Shown piece after piece: positions 48,402-59,339 of a DNA stretch of 64,000 bases (its first letter is position 1; the number at the start of each line of letters is the position of its first letter). Under the pieces are notes generated by a model. It did no database searches, was not told the DNA's origin, and saw nothing but the letters and a program-made list of their open reading frames with translations. The position numbers and the translations under genes are program-made. Source of the DNA: an uncultured Alphaproteobacteria bacterium (GTDB lineage Bacteria; Pseudomonadota; Alphaproteobacteria; Rhodobacterales; Rhodobacteraceae); NCBI GenBank assembly GCA_902581005.1, contig CACHMT010000004.1, positions 39,742 to 103,741 of the forward strand, read 5' to 3'.

Positions 48402-49173
48402 CGGGTGTCAATTTACCTTTTGTTTTCGACCATTCAATTATTTCAAGTTTTCCGTCAAAATTCTCAACTAAGGCAGTCATTGATTCTACCCAGTCTCCAT
48501 CATTGGCGTACATTATATCTTCAACCATTTTCATCTCAGCCTTATGAATGTGACCACAAATTACACCGTCACAACCTCTTCGCCTTGTCTCCGTCGCTAT
48601 AGACTTTTCAAAGGCAGACATGAATGAAACAGCTAGCTTCACTTTTGATTTTAAGTATTGAGAGAGCGACCAATAGGGAAGCTTAAAGAGACGCCGAATT
48701 GCATTAAAAACAGTGTTTGTTTTCAACAGGAATACATACGCCCAGTCACCAATATAGGCAAGCCATCTTGCGTGCTGGATTACATTGTCGAATAAATCGC
48801 CATGAACCACCCAGAATTTTTTGCCATCAGCCGTAAAATGTATATCGTCATCCTTAACTTTTATTCCCCCCATGGTGAGGCCTATAAAGTCCCTGGCCAC
48901 TTCGTCATGATTGCCGGGAATAAAAATAATCTCAGTACCTCTCTTTGCTTTTTCCAAAATCTTCTGCACAACATCATTATGCGTCTGAGGCCAGTACCAT
49001 CGTTTAGAGAGTTGCCACCCGTCTACTATATCTCCCACAAGAAAAATTTTTTCACATTCTATGGTTTTCAGAAATTCTAAAAACTCTTTAGCTCTTGATC
49101 CTTTGGTCCCCAGGTGAACGTCAGAAACCCACACCGTTTTAAAAACCTTTGCTGTGTAACTAAGATCATTCAT
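48385..49173 (-). CDS. plcP: Second PlcP-like metallophosphoesterase (paralogue of 12225..13085)
   Basis: SDVHLGTKG, GDIVDGWQLSKRWYWPQTHNDVVQKIL, GNHDEVARDF, GHIHKAE. Confidence 0.75.
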   Translation of the reverse strand: MNDLSYTAKVFKTVWVSDVHLGTKGSRAKEFLEFLKTIECEKIFLVGDIVDGWQLSKRWYWPQTHNDVVQKILEKAKRGTEIIFIPGNHDEVARDFIGLTMGGIKVKDDDIHFTADGKKFWVVHGDLFDNVIQHARWLAYIGDWAYVFLLKTNTVFNAIRRLFKLPYWSLSQYLKSKVKLAVSFMSAFEKSIATETRRRGCDGVICGHIHKAEMKMVEDIMYANDGDWVESMTALVENFDGKLEIIEWSKTKGKLTPVEGVK

Positions 49174-49473
49174 TATTTATTCCAAAAACGCTTAATGATT
49201 AAACTGACTTGTAGAGATTAAAGATTGTCTTTATTTCCGAGTCTTAATTCGGCTTCTTTCCCACCTTAATATAGTGCCTTACCATATTATTTAAATACCC
49301 GTTTTGAAAGAAAAATATTAAAAAAACTCCCCTTTTTTATTATTTTCGAGAATAGGTACCAAATTTAAATTTTAGACAATAGGAGCCCTTGATAGCTTTA
49401 TTTTAATTCTGGTTCATAAGTAGAATAAAATCCTATACTAAATAAATACAACGTATGCGGAGGTAATGATCAA

Positions 49474-50388
49474 ATGAAAATTCTCGTTTTAGGTGCAGGT
49501 GCCGTAGGAGGTTATTTTGGAGGACGAATGGCTGAGGCCGGTATGGATGTCACTTTTTTAGTAAGAGAAAAAAGACAAAAAAAATTAGAAAAATCGAGTT
49601 TAATAATCAAGAGTCCAAAAGGTGATTTGGTCACTAGCCCCAACCTTGTGACTTTAGATAACGTAGACAGTATCTATGATGTCATATTATTCACTAATAA
49701 GGCCTATGATTTAGACGAGATTTTGCAATCTCCATTTCAAGTAAAGGATGGGTCAATAATTATCCCATTACTTAATGGCTATGCACATATGGAACAATTA
49801 AGAAATAAGTTTCCAAATGCGCGTTTATTTGGAGGTATTGCGCACATCTTTTCCACATTGAGCGAAGAAGGTGAAATTCACCATTTCAATGATATTCACT
49901 CGCTAACTTTTGGTCACTTAAACAACGCAGATGAAACGGATGGAAGAAGATTTTTTGATTCTTGTAGTTCTGCAAACTTCTCAATTAAGTACTCGGATGA
50001 CATCATTGTAGACCTTTGGCATAAGTGGGTACTCATAACCACCGTAGCTGGTGCCACTACTCTATTCAATGCAACCATAGGAGAAATTGCATCCACTGAG
50101 CATGGAATAGCATTTATTACGGATCTTCATGATGAGTGTGTAAATATAGCAAAGTCTGAAAAAATTAAGGTAAATGACGATGACTTAGCGCAACAAAGAC
50201 GCTTTCTTTCTGACAAAAAATCTACATGGAGTTCATCTATGCGAAGAGACATGGTGAATAAGTCAAAAATTGAGTGCGCCCATATATTTTTAGAACTCAT
50301 TAATATTGCAGACAAAAACAACGTTGAATGTCCCTCTTTAAAAACCGTAATGATAAATGGTGAAATATATATGCGGTCTCTAGTCTAA
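49474..50388 (+). CDS. Ketopantoate reductase family (ApbA/PanE-like)
   Basis: ILVLGAGAVGGYFGGRMAEAG Rossmann motif. Confidence 0.85.
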   Translation: MKILVLGAGAVGGYFGGRMAEAGMDVTFLVREKRQKKLEKSSLIIKSPKGDLVTSPNLVTLDNVDSIYDVILFTNKAYDLDEILQSPFQVKDGSIIIPLLNGYAHMEQLRNKFPNARLFGGIAHIFSTLSEEGEIHHFNDIHSLTFGHLNNADETDGRRFFDSCSSANFSIKYSDDIIVDLWHKWVLITTVAGATTLFNATIGEIASTEHGIAFITDLHDECVNIAKSEKIKVNDDDLAQQRRFLSDKKSTWSSSMRRDMVNKSKIECAHIFLELINIADKNNVECPSLKTVMINGEIYMRSLV

Positions 50389-50975
50389 GGTGCAATCCAG
50401 CTAGATTTATTATTGTTAAAATCTAATACCATTCTCTCGTGGCCCGATGATTTTAAATAAAGATAATCTATTTCGGTTATCTTATTGTCGACAACACAAA
50501 AATTCTTTTTTCCTTCTTCACTCTGTTCCGATGTTGGGGTCTTTCCCTTTAACTCTAGAGGCAAGCCATCATCCTTTTCTTCAATGTGGCTTGAAGGATC
50601 ATATTTTGTTAAATAACATTTTCTTGATGCGAGCCCTGTCTTATCCCATGAATCATTCCATATTGGATCATCGTAATGGATACTAGAAATTGTCTTTATC
50701 CTTAACTGCGTTTTCAGCTTATAACTATATACCAAGCAAACTGTGTTTGGGTTTTTCTTAATATCATCAAGTTTTGGACTTCTATAATCGGTGTGAAAAC
50801 GAATAATATTTTTATCTTTATCAAAATTTCTTAAAACAACACTTCTTGCTTCCACTCCCTCCTTTCCAATGGTACAAAAAGTCATAATGTGGAAATCATG
50901 ATCTCTCTCTTTCGCCCCGTTTTCCAATAGCTCACTGACTTTTATAAAAATATCGTTATTCATTTCCAATTCCAT
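50385..50975 (-). CDS. Pyridoxamine 5'-phosphate oxidase-like FMN-binding protein
   Basis: PNPOx-like split barrel (ARSVVLRNFDKDKNIIRFHTDYRSPKLDDI). Confidence 0.8.
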   Translation of the reverse strand: MELEMNNDIFIKVSELLENGAKERDHDFHIMTFCTIGKEGVEARSVVLRNFDKDKNIIRFHTDYRSPKLDDIKKNPNTVCLVYSYKLKTQLRIKTISSIHYDDPIWNDSWDKTGLASRKCYLTKYDPSSHIEEKDDGLPLELKGKTPTSEQSEEGKKNFCVVDNKITEIDYLYLKSSGHERMVLDFNNNKSSWIAP

Positions 50976-50977
50976 TA

Positions 50978-52183
50978 ATGCCTAATATCTTAAATATATT
51001 AAAAAAAACAGTTTTTTCAAAAGAGCCTTTCGGATTACTTATCTTACTCGCTATAGCAATGCCCATAGCGTTTTCAACTTGGGTTGCTTTGCTTAATAAT
51101 TTTGTAATAGAAGTATCCGGTTTTTCTGGCGTCGAGATAGGTTGGCTTCAAAGTGTAAGAGAGATACCAGGATTTCTTGCTGTCTGTGTTATTTTTATCT
51201 TGTTTTTCATGAGCGAACAAAGACTTGCGTACATATCGCTAGCTCTTCTAGCGTTGGCGGTAGCGGTTACTGCTCTTTTCCCTGAGTTTAAAGGATTAAT
51301 TATTACAACATTAATCAGTTCAATTGGTTTTCATTACTATGAGACAGTCAATCAATCGCTTCAATTGCAATGGCTAAAGAAAGAAACAGCTCCTTCGTCA
51401 ATAGGATGGATTGTAGCGGCTGGATCGGGTTCAGCTTTTTTTGTTTATATCGCTATAATTATTCTTTGGCTTAATCTTAATTTTAATTATTTTTTCATCT
51501 ATTTTTTTGCAGGCTTATTGTGCTTATTAATTGTTGTCTTTTGCTTTTTTTATTATCCACAATTTCAAATTGGCAAAAAGCAGCGGTTAGCTATTGTGCT
51601 AAAGCGGAGATATTGGGTTTATTATACCCTGCAGTTTTTTTCGGGAGCCAGGCGACAGATATTTGTTGTTTTTGCAAGCTTTATGATGGTTGAAAAATAT
51701 GGTTTTGATGTTCACCAAATCACACTTCTTCTTCTAACAAATTTTTTAATCAATATATTTATGGCACCGTTAATTGGGCGGTTCATAGAAAAGTTTGGTG
51801 AAAGACTTTCATTAATTGTGGAGTACTTTGGGCTTATGGTTATTTTCCTTCTTTATGCCGGTCTTTATTATTTCGATTGGTCTTACATTGTCGCGTCTAT
51901 TCTATTTATTGCCGACCATATGTTTTTTGGGTTGGCTTTTGCAATGAAAACCTATTTTCAAAAAATTGCGGATAGCGAGGATTTTGCTCCAACCGCTGCT
52001 GTGGCTTTTACAATAAACCATATTTCTGCTGTATTTCTTCCAGTCCTATTGGGCTATATTTGGATCCATAATAATAGTGCTGTTTTTTACCTAGCTGCCG
52101 TATTATCATTTATTTCATTGATAGTGGCGATATTGATACCAAGATTTCCGTCTAAAGGTAACGAGAGTATTTTACGTGTCTAG
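50978..52183 (+). CDS. MFS transporter
   Basis: Twelve-TM hydrophobicity profile with MFS-like loops. Confidence 0.65.
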   Translation: MPNILNILKKTVFSKEPFGLLILLAIAMPIAFSTWVALLNNFVIEVSGFSGVEIGWLQSVREIPGFLAVCVIFILFFMSEQRLAYISLALLALAVAVTALFPEFKGLIITTLISSIGFHYYETVNQSLQLQWLKKETAPSSIGWIVAAGSGSAFFVYIAIIILWLNLNFNYFFIYFFAGLLCLLIVVFCFFYYPQFQIGKKQRLAIVLKRRYWVYYTLQFFSGARRQIFVVFASFMMVEKYGFDVHQITLLLLTNFLINIFMAPLIGRFIEKFGERLSLIVEYFGLMVIFLLYAGLYYFDWSYIVASILFIADHMFFGLAFAMKTYFQKIADSEDFAPTAAVAFTINHISAVFLPVLLGYIWIHNNSAVFYLAAVLSFISLIVAILIPRFPSKGNESILRV

Positions 52184-52680
52184 GTGTTTTGTTGATGAAG
52201 GTCCAAGTCACTACCCATCTCATACATTTCTTCATCTGGTTGTGGGGGTTCAGGAATTTGTACAATTTCAATCCAGCCGTTTAAAAAGTCAAACCGCAGA
52301 CCAACTTCATACATACCGGTTTTAAGAATAATTTGGTCAAGACCATTTGTATTCTTTACAGCTCTATTAATAGATTTACACATAATTTTGTGGAGAAACT
52401 CTCTCTCTAATTTTGTTTTACGTTTGAAGGTTTTCTCTATTTCTAAATATTCAAGATCTAAGCACCGAACATTTACTTTATCTTTTCCAGCTAATAGGCT
52501 GATCACCACTGTTGGTTTGGTTTCGCCAATTCGTGGAATTGCCCAAAAAGATTCATATTCCCAGTTGGGACGAACTAGACTAGTTATTTCATAATTTAAA
52601 GCACTCATCTGCGAAAATAATGCTTTTAGCGATATGATTAAAGAAATGACAGTGGTGCTGAAAATTTTTATAAACAACAT
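52180..52680 (-). CDS. Hypothetical protein with N-terminal signal/anchor
   Basis: 166-aa ORF with hydrophobic N-terminus. Confidence 0.5.
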   Translation of the reverse strand: MLFIKIFSTTVISLIISLKALFSQMSALNYEITSLVRPNWEYESFWAIPRIGETKPTVVISLLAGKDKVNVRCLDLEYLEIEKTFKRKTKLEREFLHKIMCKSINRAVKNTNGLDQIILKTGMYEVGLRFDFLNGWIEIVQIPEPPQPDEEMYEMGSDLDLHQQNT

Positions 52681-52713
52681 ACAACCTATTTGTTAATTAC
52701 ATCCAAAGATGCC

Positions 52714-54147
52714 TCAAACTTTATTACCATCTATTTCAACTTTGTCTACTTGTATATCAGGGCTGTAATTATTCTCTCCAATTATCAAAGGAAGTATTTC
52801 ACTTTGATCATTTCCTCCTAGGTTTTCATATCTCTCTTCTCTCCATTCGAGCGTTGAGAACTCTCCGCATTTTTTACAAACGGGTTCCCATTCGCTTTGA
52901 CTATCACAGTTAGAGCAAATCCACCGTTTTGATCGCTTAGCTGTAACGGCTTTTGCAAGCCAGCCTTTTACAACAGCATCTGATGATCCAACTCCCTTTT
53001 CAATGGCAGCCATTAGGGTATACACCTTAGCGTTTGCTTGATCAGTTTCTATTAGATCACTTATAGCCCGTCTCGCTTCAGGAAAGTTTTCAGAAAGAAT
53101 ATTTAATTCGGCTTTTAAGGTTTTTGTCTCTACATCAGTCTTTTTAACATTTAATATTTTTTTAAAACGTTCTACACGATCATCGACGCTTTCATTGGCC
53201 TCGATTTCCGCAAATTTTTTTGCTACATCTGGGTGAGGAATAACTTTCCATGTACTTAACAATACTGTTTCTGCTTTCTTTTTTTGTCCTTCAAGAACCT
53301 CTAGCTCTGACAAAAAGATCGAATTTGGAACGAGGCCCGCGTATTTTTTTAACGACTGCCTAGACATCTTCAAGGCATCGAGCGTCTTTCCATCTGATCT
53401 AAGTTCCTTAGCTTTCTGAAATAAAAGAATACTTTCTCCTTTGCTATACGTTTCTTTATCTATTCTTTTAATCTTATTAATATTTTTATAACTCGTTAAG
53501 GCTCCATCCCAATCACCCTCTGTGAGTTGGAGATTAAAAAAAGTTTTATTGAAGGAGAGGTTTCGGGGTTTCAACTTGATTAACCGCTCTGTCAGTTTGA
53601 GTGCTAGGCTCGTGTTCCCCTCAGTTAGTTTCATCTTTATAAGACCAAACAAGCCCATGCTCCGTGTCGTTTTGTCTCTAATTAATTCTTGAAAAATCTC
53701 TTCTTGTTTTGCCACGTTTCCTTTGGCGTCATATGAGCTAAGAGATAATATGTTCGGCAAAGATTTTGACTTTAGATATTTCTTGCTTCGCTTTATTTCT
53801 GATAGAGCTCTTTCATGATCCCCCTCAAAGCTTGCAGTATATGCGCTGATTAAAATGCTTTGTCCTTTTCTTTCTGACCTTTTTTCAAAGAACCTCTTTA
53901 AAGCTGTATCATCTCCTCTCAAAAATCCGATCAAAGACCATAAAAACTTTAGGGCTATATTTATCATTAAAGCAACAAAGAGGAGCGCTAAGATGAGGGC
54001 AAAAAACGAAATGAAACTTAATTGGTATTCTCTATTAAGAAAGTCAATCGTAAATGTCCCATCGGTATCTTTTACAAAATTAAATGCAACAGCTAGTGCT
54101 ATCGCAATGCTGAAAAAAAATATTGCCTTTATAAATACCCAAATCAC
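52714..54147 (-). CDS. hemY: HemY-like TPR protein with C-terminal zinc-ribbon
   Basis: Two N-terminal TMs, TPR-like region, CSNCDSQSEWEPVCKKCG; in hem cluster. Confidence 0.8.
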   Translation of the reverse strand: MIWVFIKAIFFFSIAIALAVAFNFVKDTDGTFTIDFLNREYQLSFISFFALILALLFVALMINIALKFLWSLIGFLRGDDTALKRFFEKRSERKGQSILISAYTASFEGDHERALSEIKRSKKYLKSKSLPNILSLSSYDAKGNVAKQEEIFQELIRDKTTRSMGLFGLIKMKLTEGNTSLALKLTERLIKLKPRNLSFNKTFFNLQLTEGDWDGALTSYKNINKIKRIDKETYSKGESILLFQKAKELRSDGKTLDALKMSRQSLKKYAGLVPNSIFLSELEVLEGQKKKAETVLLSTWKVIPHPDVAKKFAEIEANESVDDRVERFKKILNVKKTDVETKTLKAELNILSENFPEARRAISDLIETDQANAKVYTLMAAIEKGVGSSDAVVKGWLAKAVTAKRSKRWICSNCDSQSEWEPVCKKCGEFSTLEWREERYENLGGNDQSEILPLIIGENNYSPDIQVDKVEIDGNKV

Positions 54148-55067
54148 TGATTTATCTGATCTTCCATTTCAATAAGTTTATCCAGCTTTCCAATCCACTC
54201 TTTCATAAAGGCTCTAGTCTCTGATGATAATTTACTAATCTCAATTTTTGCGCTTTCTAACTTTCCCCTTTTTAATGAATCATCAATTCTGGATAGTATT
54301 GCGTCTGTGTGATCACCCTCAATAGGCTCAGTAGACCTAGATATAAAAATAGTGTTGAAGTAACTTGTTAACCAGTCTGTCCAGTCTTGTTTCTCGAGCG
54401 AGTTTATTTCGTTTTTCAAAGCACGATAAGAAATCTCGGTGAATTCTTCTATTAAAATAAAAAGCTCTCGACTCATTTCTAAGGACTGTTTTTTCTCTAT
54501 ATTCTGATAGGAACTTCTTAAAACTAATAAACTCTTTTTGTTATTTTCAATAAGCTCTTGGTTCTTTGATATTCGTTGCTGCAATACATCTAATTCGCTT
54601 TTATATGTTTGTTGAAAATTTTTAAGCTTATCTATTTGGTTTTTTGATAACCCCTCATTTATAACGTCACTTTGGTTTTGTGTCTCATATTTGGATTTGT
54701 ATTTCACATTTTCAGAAATAGCAGCGCTTATTTTTGACTCTATATCTTTCGCGTTCTTTTCAACCAAGTCATTGACCATATTAATTCTTGATAGCAAGAT
54801 TTCTTTTTCTGATTGTAACTCTTCGATACTAGAACTGATTATTTTCTCTCTTTCCGAGAGAAATGTATTTTTGTTCAACTTAGAGTTTAATTCAGATTTT
54901 AAATCTTTAATTTCAACAAAAAAAATAAAATATAAAGAGCCTAAAGCTAACGCTGAAAATGCTAAACTTATTACGGCTAACATAAGGGCATAGTTAAGGT
55001 GATAACCCAATGTTTTTGGTCCACCACTGTTTTTTTTCAAACTTTTCTTAGTATTCGATTCTGTCAC
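54144..55067 (-). CDS. Mitofilin/HemX-like coiled-coil membrane protein
   Basis: N-terminal TM, long coiled coil, position between hemD and hemY. Confidence 0.65.
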   Translation of the reverse strand: MTESNTKKSLKKNSGGPKTLGYHLNYALMLAVISLAFSALALGSLYFIFFVEIKDLKSELNSKLNKNTFLSEREKIISSSIEELQSEKEILLSRINMVNDLVEKNAKDIESKISAAISENVKYKSKYETQNQSDVINEGLSKNQIDKLKNFQQTYKSELDVLQQRISKNQELIENNKKSLLVLRSSYQNIEKKQSLEMSRELFILIEEFTEISYRALKNEINSLEKQDWTDWLTSYFNTIFISRSTEPIEGDHTDAILSRIDDSLKRGKLESAKIEISKLSSETRAFMKEWIGKLDKLIEMEDQINQ

Positions 55068-55090
55068 TTTTAAGCTTTTTAAGTTTAGTC

Positions 55091-55747
55091 TTAATAACGT
55101 GCATACTCTTTAACTATCATCTTGACCATTTCAGAGATCAAAGGCTCTTGAGTTGTTTTACATCTAATGTCTTTATCTAAAACCGATCTTAATCTATTTT
55201 CAATTTTTTTGCTAAAACAGAAAAATATTTTATTGAGATTGTTTTCTGAAGCGCCCTTTGTCAAGCTGTCCACGGATTTTTCCGAGAATAGCGCTATTCC
55301 CTCCAAATGTTTTCTGGCTAAGACATTGTCTAATTCTCTTTGCTGAATAGGTCTTTTCTGCTTATAAACCACATACTCTTCACAATTAAAGTTGTACTTT
55401 GAAAGATCAGCCTTTAGGTCGAAAGATATTTCGTCACCTCGCAAATAAAATATAGTTGGTCTTTTGTTATTACAGTAGTCTTTCAAGCTATCAAGCAACT
55501 GCTTTACATTTGAGAAAATAAATGTCTCTTTTGCTCCTATTTCTCTAAGAAATTCATCACATCTTTGCCCAACAGCAAAAATAGGTGTTTCCGAGTTTTT
55601 CAATTCTATATTTAATTTTTCTGCAGCATAAACGGATGTAAAGACTAAAATATCTGCTTTCTCTATGTTTACACTTATATTTTGGAACTCTATTTCCAAG
55701 AGAGGAAAAATCAAAACCCTACCGTTGAACTTTTCTTTTTGTAACAT
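55091..55747 (-). CDS. hemD: Uroporphyrinogen-III synthase HemD
   Basis: HemD-like (LVFTSVYAAEKL...FAVGQRCDEFL), adjacent to hemC. Confidence 0.8.
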   Translation of the reverse strand: MLQKEKFNGRVLIFPLLEIEFQNISVNIEKADILVFTSVYAAEKLNIELKNSETPIFAVGQRCDEFLREIGAKETFIFSNVKQLLDSLKDYCNNKRPTIFYLRGDEISFDLKADLSKYNFNCEEYVVYKQKRPIQQRELDNVLARKHLEGIALFSEKSVDSLTKGASENNLNKIFFCFSKKIENRLRSVLDKDIRCKTTQEPLISEMVKMIVKEYARY

Positions 55748-55796
55748 TTCTTTGAAACGGCAGCTGTCTTTATAAGTCCGCGTTAAAAGAATTTCT

Positions 55797-56723
55797 TTAT
55801 TGGAAGAAATTTTTTCCTCCTTTTGACTTTATCTCTCTTCCTGCCTCGCGCCCAATTTCTACCGCCATGGCCCAGTCCCCTTGCCAAACGTCATGTATCT
55901 TTACCTCGCCATTAGCACTTATAATTTCTCCCATAAATTTAAATTCTTCATTGTTTTTTTGCGCCAATCCGCCAATAGGCGTTCTACAGGATCCGTCTAA
56001 CTCCCTTAAGAATGCTCTTTCAGCCTCAACTCTTTTCTTTGATACACTGTCGTTGAGAGGTGCTAAAAATTCTTCCATTTTTTCGCTTCGTAAATGCTCA
56101 ATTCCGACAGCTCCCTGAGCAACAGCAGGTAACATTTCATCTGTTGATATAGGGTTAATCAGCTCAACTAATCCAAGTCTATTTAATCCTGCAGTAGCTA
56201 AAAAGGTTGCAACAGCCACGTTGTTGTCTAACTTTTCAAGTCTTTTTTGAACATTTCCTCTAAACTCAACCACCTTTAAATCCTTTCGCTTGTTTAGTAA
56301 CTGTGCCTTTCTTCGAAGAGATGATGTTCCAACAACAGACCCCAAGGGCAAATCTGCGATGGAGGAGTATCTTCTCGATATGAAAGAGTCTCTTACATCT
56401 TCGCGCTTTAAGATAGTTGAGATAACCAATTTTTCTGGGAGGTCCGTTTCAACATCTTTCATAGAGTGAACAGCTATGTCTATTCGCTTGTCGATAAGAG
56501 CTTGTTGAATTTCCTTCGTAAACAAGCCTTTTCCCCCAATTTTTGATAGTGACGTATTCAAAAACTTGTCGCCACTTGTTTTAATGATTTCTATTTTTAC
56601 CTTTTCAGGATCTATTTGATTTAATGATAATAATTTATTTCTTACTTCATTGGCTTGTGCTAAGGCCAAAGGAGATCCTCTTGTGCCAATAATTAATTTT
56701 TCTGGATAACTACCTTTACTCAT
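55797..56723 (-). CDS. hemC: Porphobilinogen deaminase HemC
   Basis: IGTRGSPLALAQANEV, AVHSMKDV, LDGSCRTPIGG. Confidence 0.95.
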   Translation of the reverse strand: MSKGSYPEKLIIGTRGSPLALAQANEVRNKLLSLNQIDPEKVKIEIIKTSGDKFLNTSLSKIGGKGLFTKEIQQALIDKRIDIAVHSMKDVETDLPEKLVISTILKREDVRDSFISRRYSSIADLPLGSVVGTSSLRRKAQLLNKRKDLKVVEFRGNVQKRLEKLDNNVAVATFLATAGLNRLGLVELINPISTDEMLPAVAQGAVGIEHLRSEKMEEFLAPLNDSVSKKRVEAERAFLRELDGSCRTPIGGLAQKNNEEFKFMGEIISANGEVKIHDVWQGDWAMAVEIGREAGREIKSKGGKNFFQ

Positions 56724-56771
56724 TCTCTGATTTTCTAATTAACAATTTTTTAATTAATGTAATATATAACT

Positions 56772-57881
56772 ATGCACAAGTCTATCATAGCACTAGGAAT
56801 CGAAAGTAGCTGCGATGACACTTCAATAGGCGTTATCAAAGTAACTCGTAAAGATAACACTCTGGTTTCAGAAAAACTGGGGCTTGTGACACTATCTCAA
56901 GAAAAACTCCATAAAGGCTACGGTGGTATCGTACCGGAAATTGCGGCGCGTGCCCACTCAGAAAGAGTGGATACATGCTTTAAAAAAGTTCTCAAAGAAA
57001 ATAATATTAAACTTTATGATATTGATATTATTTGTGTAACACAGGGGCCAGGATTAATTGGAGGTCTTATCTCAGGTATAAATTTTGCGAAGGGATTGGC
57101 TTTTTCAACAGAAAAACCTCTGATTGGTGTTAATCATCTGGTTGGTCATGCGCTCACACCTCAAATGACAGATGATCTAAGCTATCCCTATCTACTGCTT
57201 TTAGCTTCAGGTGGTCATTGTCAATATTTAGCCGTTTTGGGAGCAAATGAAATAAAGAGGCTTGGAACAACTATAGATGATGCTCCAGGTGAGGTTTTTG
57301 ATAAAGTAGCAAAAATGTTGAGCCTTCCTATATTTTCAGGATCAGAAGTGGAAAAGTGGGCGAAAAAAGGTGATAAAAGTCGGTTTTCATTTCCATTGCC
57401 ACTTATCAATAAAAATGAATGTGACCTTTCCTTTTCTGGCCTTAAATCGTCCGTTAGAAGACAAGTAGATTATCTAGTTGAAAAACAGTCTGGCCTATAT
57501 TTGCGTGATCAAAGAGATATTTGCGCATCGTTTCAAAAATCTATGAAATTAATTTTTGAGCAGAAAACAAAAAAAGCTTTAGAACTATTCTCCAAGGTTT
57601 CCTCTGTGAAAAGTCTATCCTTTTCATTAGCAGGTGGTGTTGCAGCAAATAAGGAAATAAGAAATTCACTGAGGGAGCTATGTGATAATCTCGGAGTCCG
57701 ATTCTCTGCACCGCCACTAGATCTGTGTACAGACAACGGCTTAATGATCGCGTATGCGGGAACACAAATGTATTTAGGAGGACAAGTTGATGATATGGAC
57801 TTGTCTCCAAGACCAAGGTGGCCTATTGACATAGGCAACCAACATTCTCTAGGCTTTGGAAAGCGGGGACGGAAAGTTTAA
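56772..57881 (+). CDS. tsaD: tRNA N6-adenosine threonylcarbamoyltransferase TsaD
   Basis: GIESSCDDTSIGV, GGIVPEIAARAH, SGGHCQYL. Confidence 0.95.
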   Translation: MHKSIIALGIESSCDDTSIGVIKVTRKDNTLVSEKLGLVTLSQEKLHKGYGGIVPEIAARAHSERVDTCFKKVLKENNIKLYDIDIICVTQGPGLIGGLISGINFAKGLAFSTEKPLIGVNHLVGHALTPQMTDDLSYPYLLLLASGGHCQYLAVLGANEIKRLGTTIDDAPGEVFDKVAKMLSLPIFSGSEVEKWAKKGDKSRFSFPLPLINKNECDLSFSGLKSSVRRQVDYLVEKQSGLYLRDQRDICASFQKSMKLIFEQKTKKALELFSKVSSVKSLSFSLAGGVAANKEIRNSLRELCDNLGVRFSAPPLDLCTDNGLMIAYAGTQMYLGGQVDDMDLSPRPRWPIDIGNQHSLGFGKRGRKV

Positions 57882-59276
57882 TTAATAGCGATAGCTGTCG
57901 CTTTTAAATGGTCCGGCTTCATTTACACCAATATAATCAGCCTGATCTTTCTCTAGTTTTGTAAGTTTCACTCCTATTTTCTCTAAGTGCAACCTTGCAA
58001 CTTTTTCATCCAGATGTTTTGGCAGCGTGTATACGCTATTGGAATAATTCTTACCATTTTTCCACAGCTCGATTTGGGCTAGGACTTGATTACTAAAGCT
58101 TGCGGACATTACAAAAGATGGATGACCAGTTGCATTTCCAAGATTAAGCAATCTGCCTTCAGACAATAGAATTATATTTCTACCTGAAGCCATTTCCACC
58201 ATATCAACCTGTTCTTTTATTTTTGTCCATTTTTGATTTTTGAGAGCAGCGACTTCGATTTCGTTGTCAAAATGACCAATGTTTCCAACGATAGCCATAT
58301 TTTTCATATTCCTCATATGCTCTAGCTTTATAACATCTTTGTTTCCTGTAGCTGTTATAAATACATCTGCTGTTGCGACTGTGTCTTCTAATGTTACGAC
58401 TTCGAAACCATCCATCGCGGCTTGCAGTGCACATATAGGATCTACTTCCGTGACCTTTACGCGGGCACCGGCTCCTCGTAATGATGCTGCTGATCCTTTT
58501 CCCACGTCACCGTAACCACAAACGACTGCGACTTTACCTGCCATCATAGTATCTGTTGCTCTTCTTATTCCATCTACTAACGATTCCTTACAGCCATATT
58601 TGTTATCAAATTTAGACTTTGTAACGCTATCATTTACGTTAATTGCAGGAAAAGGTAGCTTACCTTCCCGCTCTAACTGATACAACCGGTTTACACCTGT
58701 AGTTGTCTCCTCTGAAACTCCGAGAATTGACTCCTTTTGTTTCGTAAACCAGCCTTTACTTGATTGTAATCTCTTTTTAATTTGTTTAAAAAGCGCTTCC
58801 TCTTCCTCTGAAGAAGGTTTTTCCAAAAATTCCGTGTCTCCACTCTCTGCCCGCGATCCTAATAGAACATACATTGTTGCATCCCCGCCGTCATCTAGGA
58901 TTAGGTTCGCTGTTTCTTCCTTAAAAAGAAATATTTTATCAGCATATTCCCAGTATTCATCGAGTGTTTCACCTTTATAAGCAAAAACAGGAACACCGCT
59001 TTCCGCTATAGCTGCTGCAGCGTGATCTTGTGTAGAAAAAATATTACAACTTGCCCAACGAACATCTGCGCCTAAATCAACCAGTGTCTCTATTAAGACA
59101 GCTGTTTGAATTGTCATGTGGAGGCTTCCTGCAATTCTTGCCCCTTTAAGTGGCTTTTTTCCTTCAAACTCTTTTCTTATGGCCATCAATCCTGGCATTT
59201 CTGTTTCAGCAATGGCTATCTCTTTTCTTCCGAATGAGGCCAAACTGATATCTTTCACGATAAAATCTTTACTCAT
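57882..59276 (-). CDS. ahcY: Adenosylhomocysteinase
   Basis: [17 protein letters not shown]-terminal KSDSYRY; ATG at 59276 preferred over listed start. Confidence 0.95.
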   Translation of the reverse strand: MSKDFIVKDISLASFGRKEIAIAETEMPGLMAIRKEFEGKKPLKGARIAGSLHMTIQTAVLIETLVDLGADVRWASCNIFSTQDHAAAAIAESGVPVFAYKGETLDEYWEYADKIFLFKEETANLILDDGGDATMYVLLGSRAESGDTEFLEKPSSEEEEALFKQIKKRLQSSKGWFTKQKESILGVSEETTTGVNRLYQLEREGKLPFPAINVNDSVTKSKFDNKYGCKESLVDGIRRATDTMMAGKVAVVCGYGDVGKGSAASLRGAGARVKVTEVDPICALQAAMDGFEVVTLEDTVATADVFITATGNKDVIKLEHMRNMKNMAIVGNIGHFDNEIEVAALKNQKWTKIKEQVDMVEMASGRNIILLSEGRLLNLGNATGHPSFVMSASFSNQVLAQIELWKNGKNYSNSVYTLPKHLDEKVARLHLEKIGVKLTKLEKDQADYIGVNEAGPFKSDSYRY

Positions 59277-59339
59277 TTTATTTTCCTTACAAAACCCTAT
59301 ATAACTAATAGGAGTTATAATAATTTTTGCAACTTCAAA

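Noticed and set aside
49174-49473. Pho box upstream of the second plcP
   Set aside because: Only weak partial matches (for example CTACAAG, TTTAATC) without a consistent 11-bp register.
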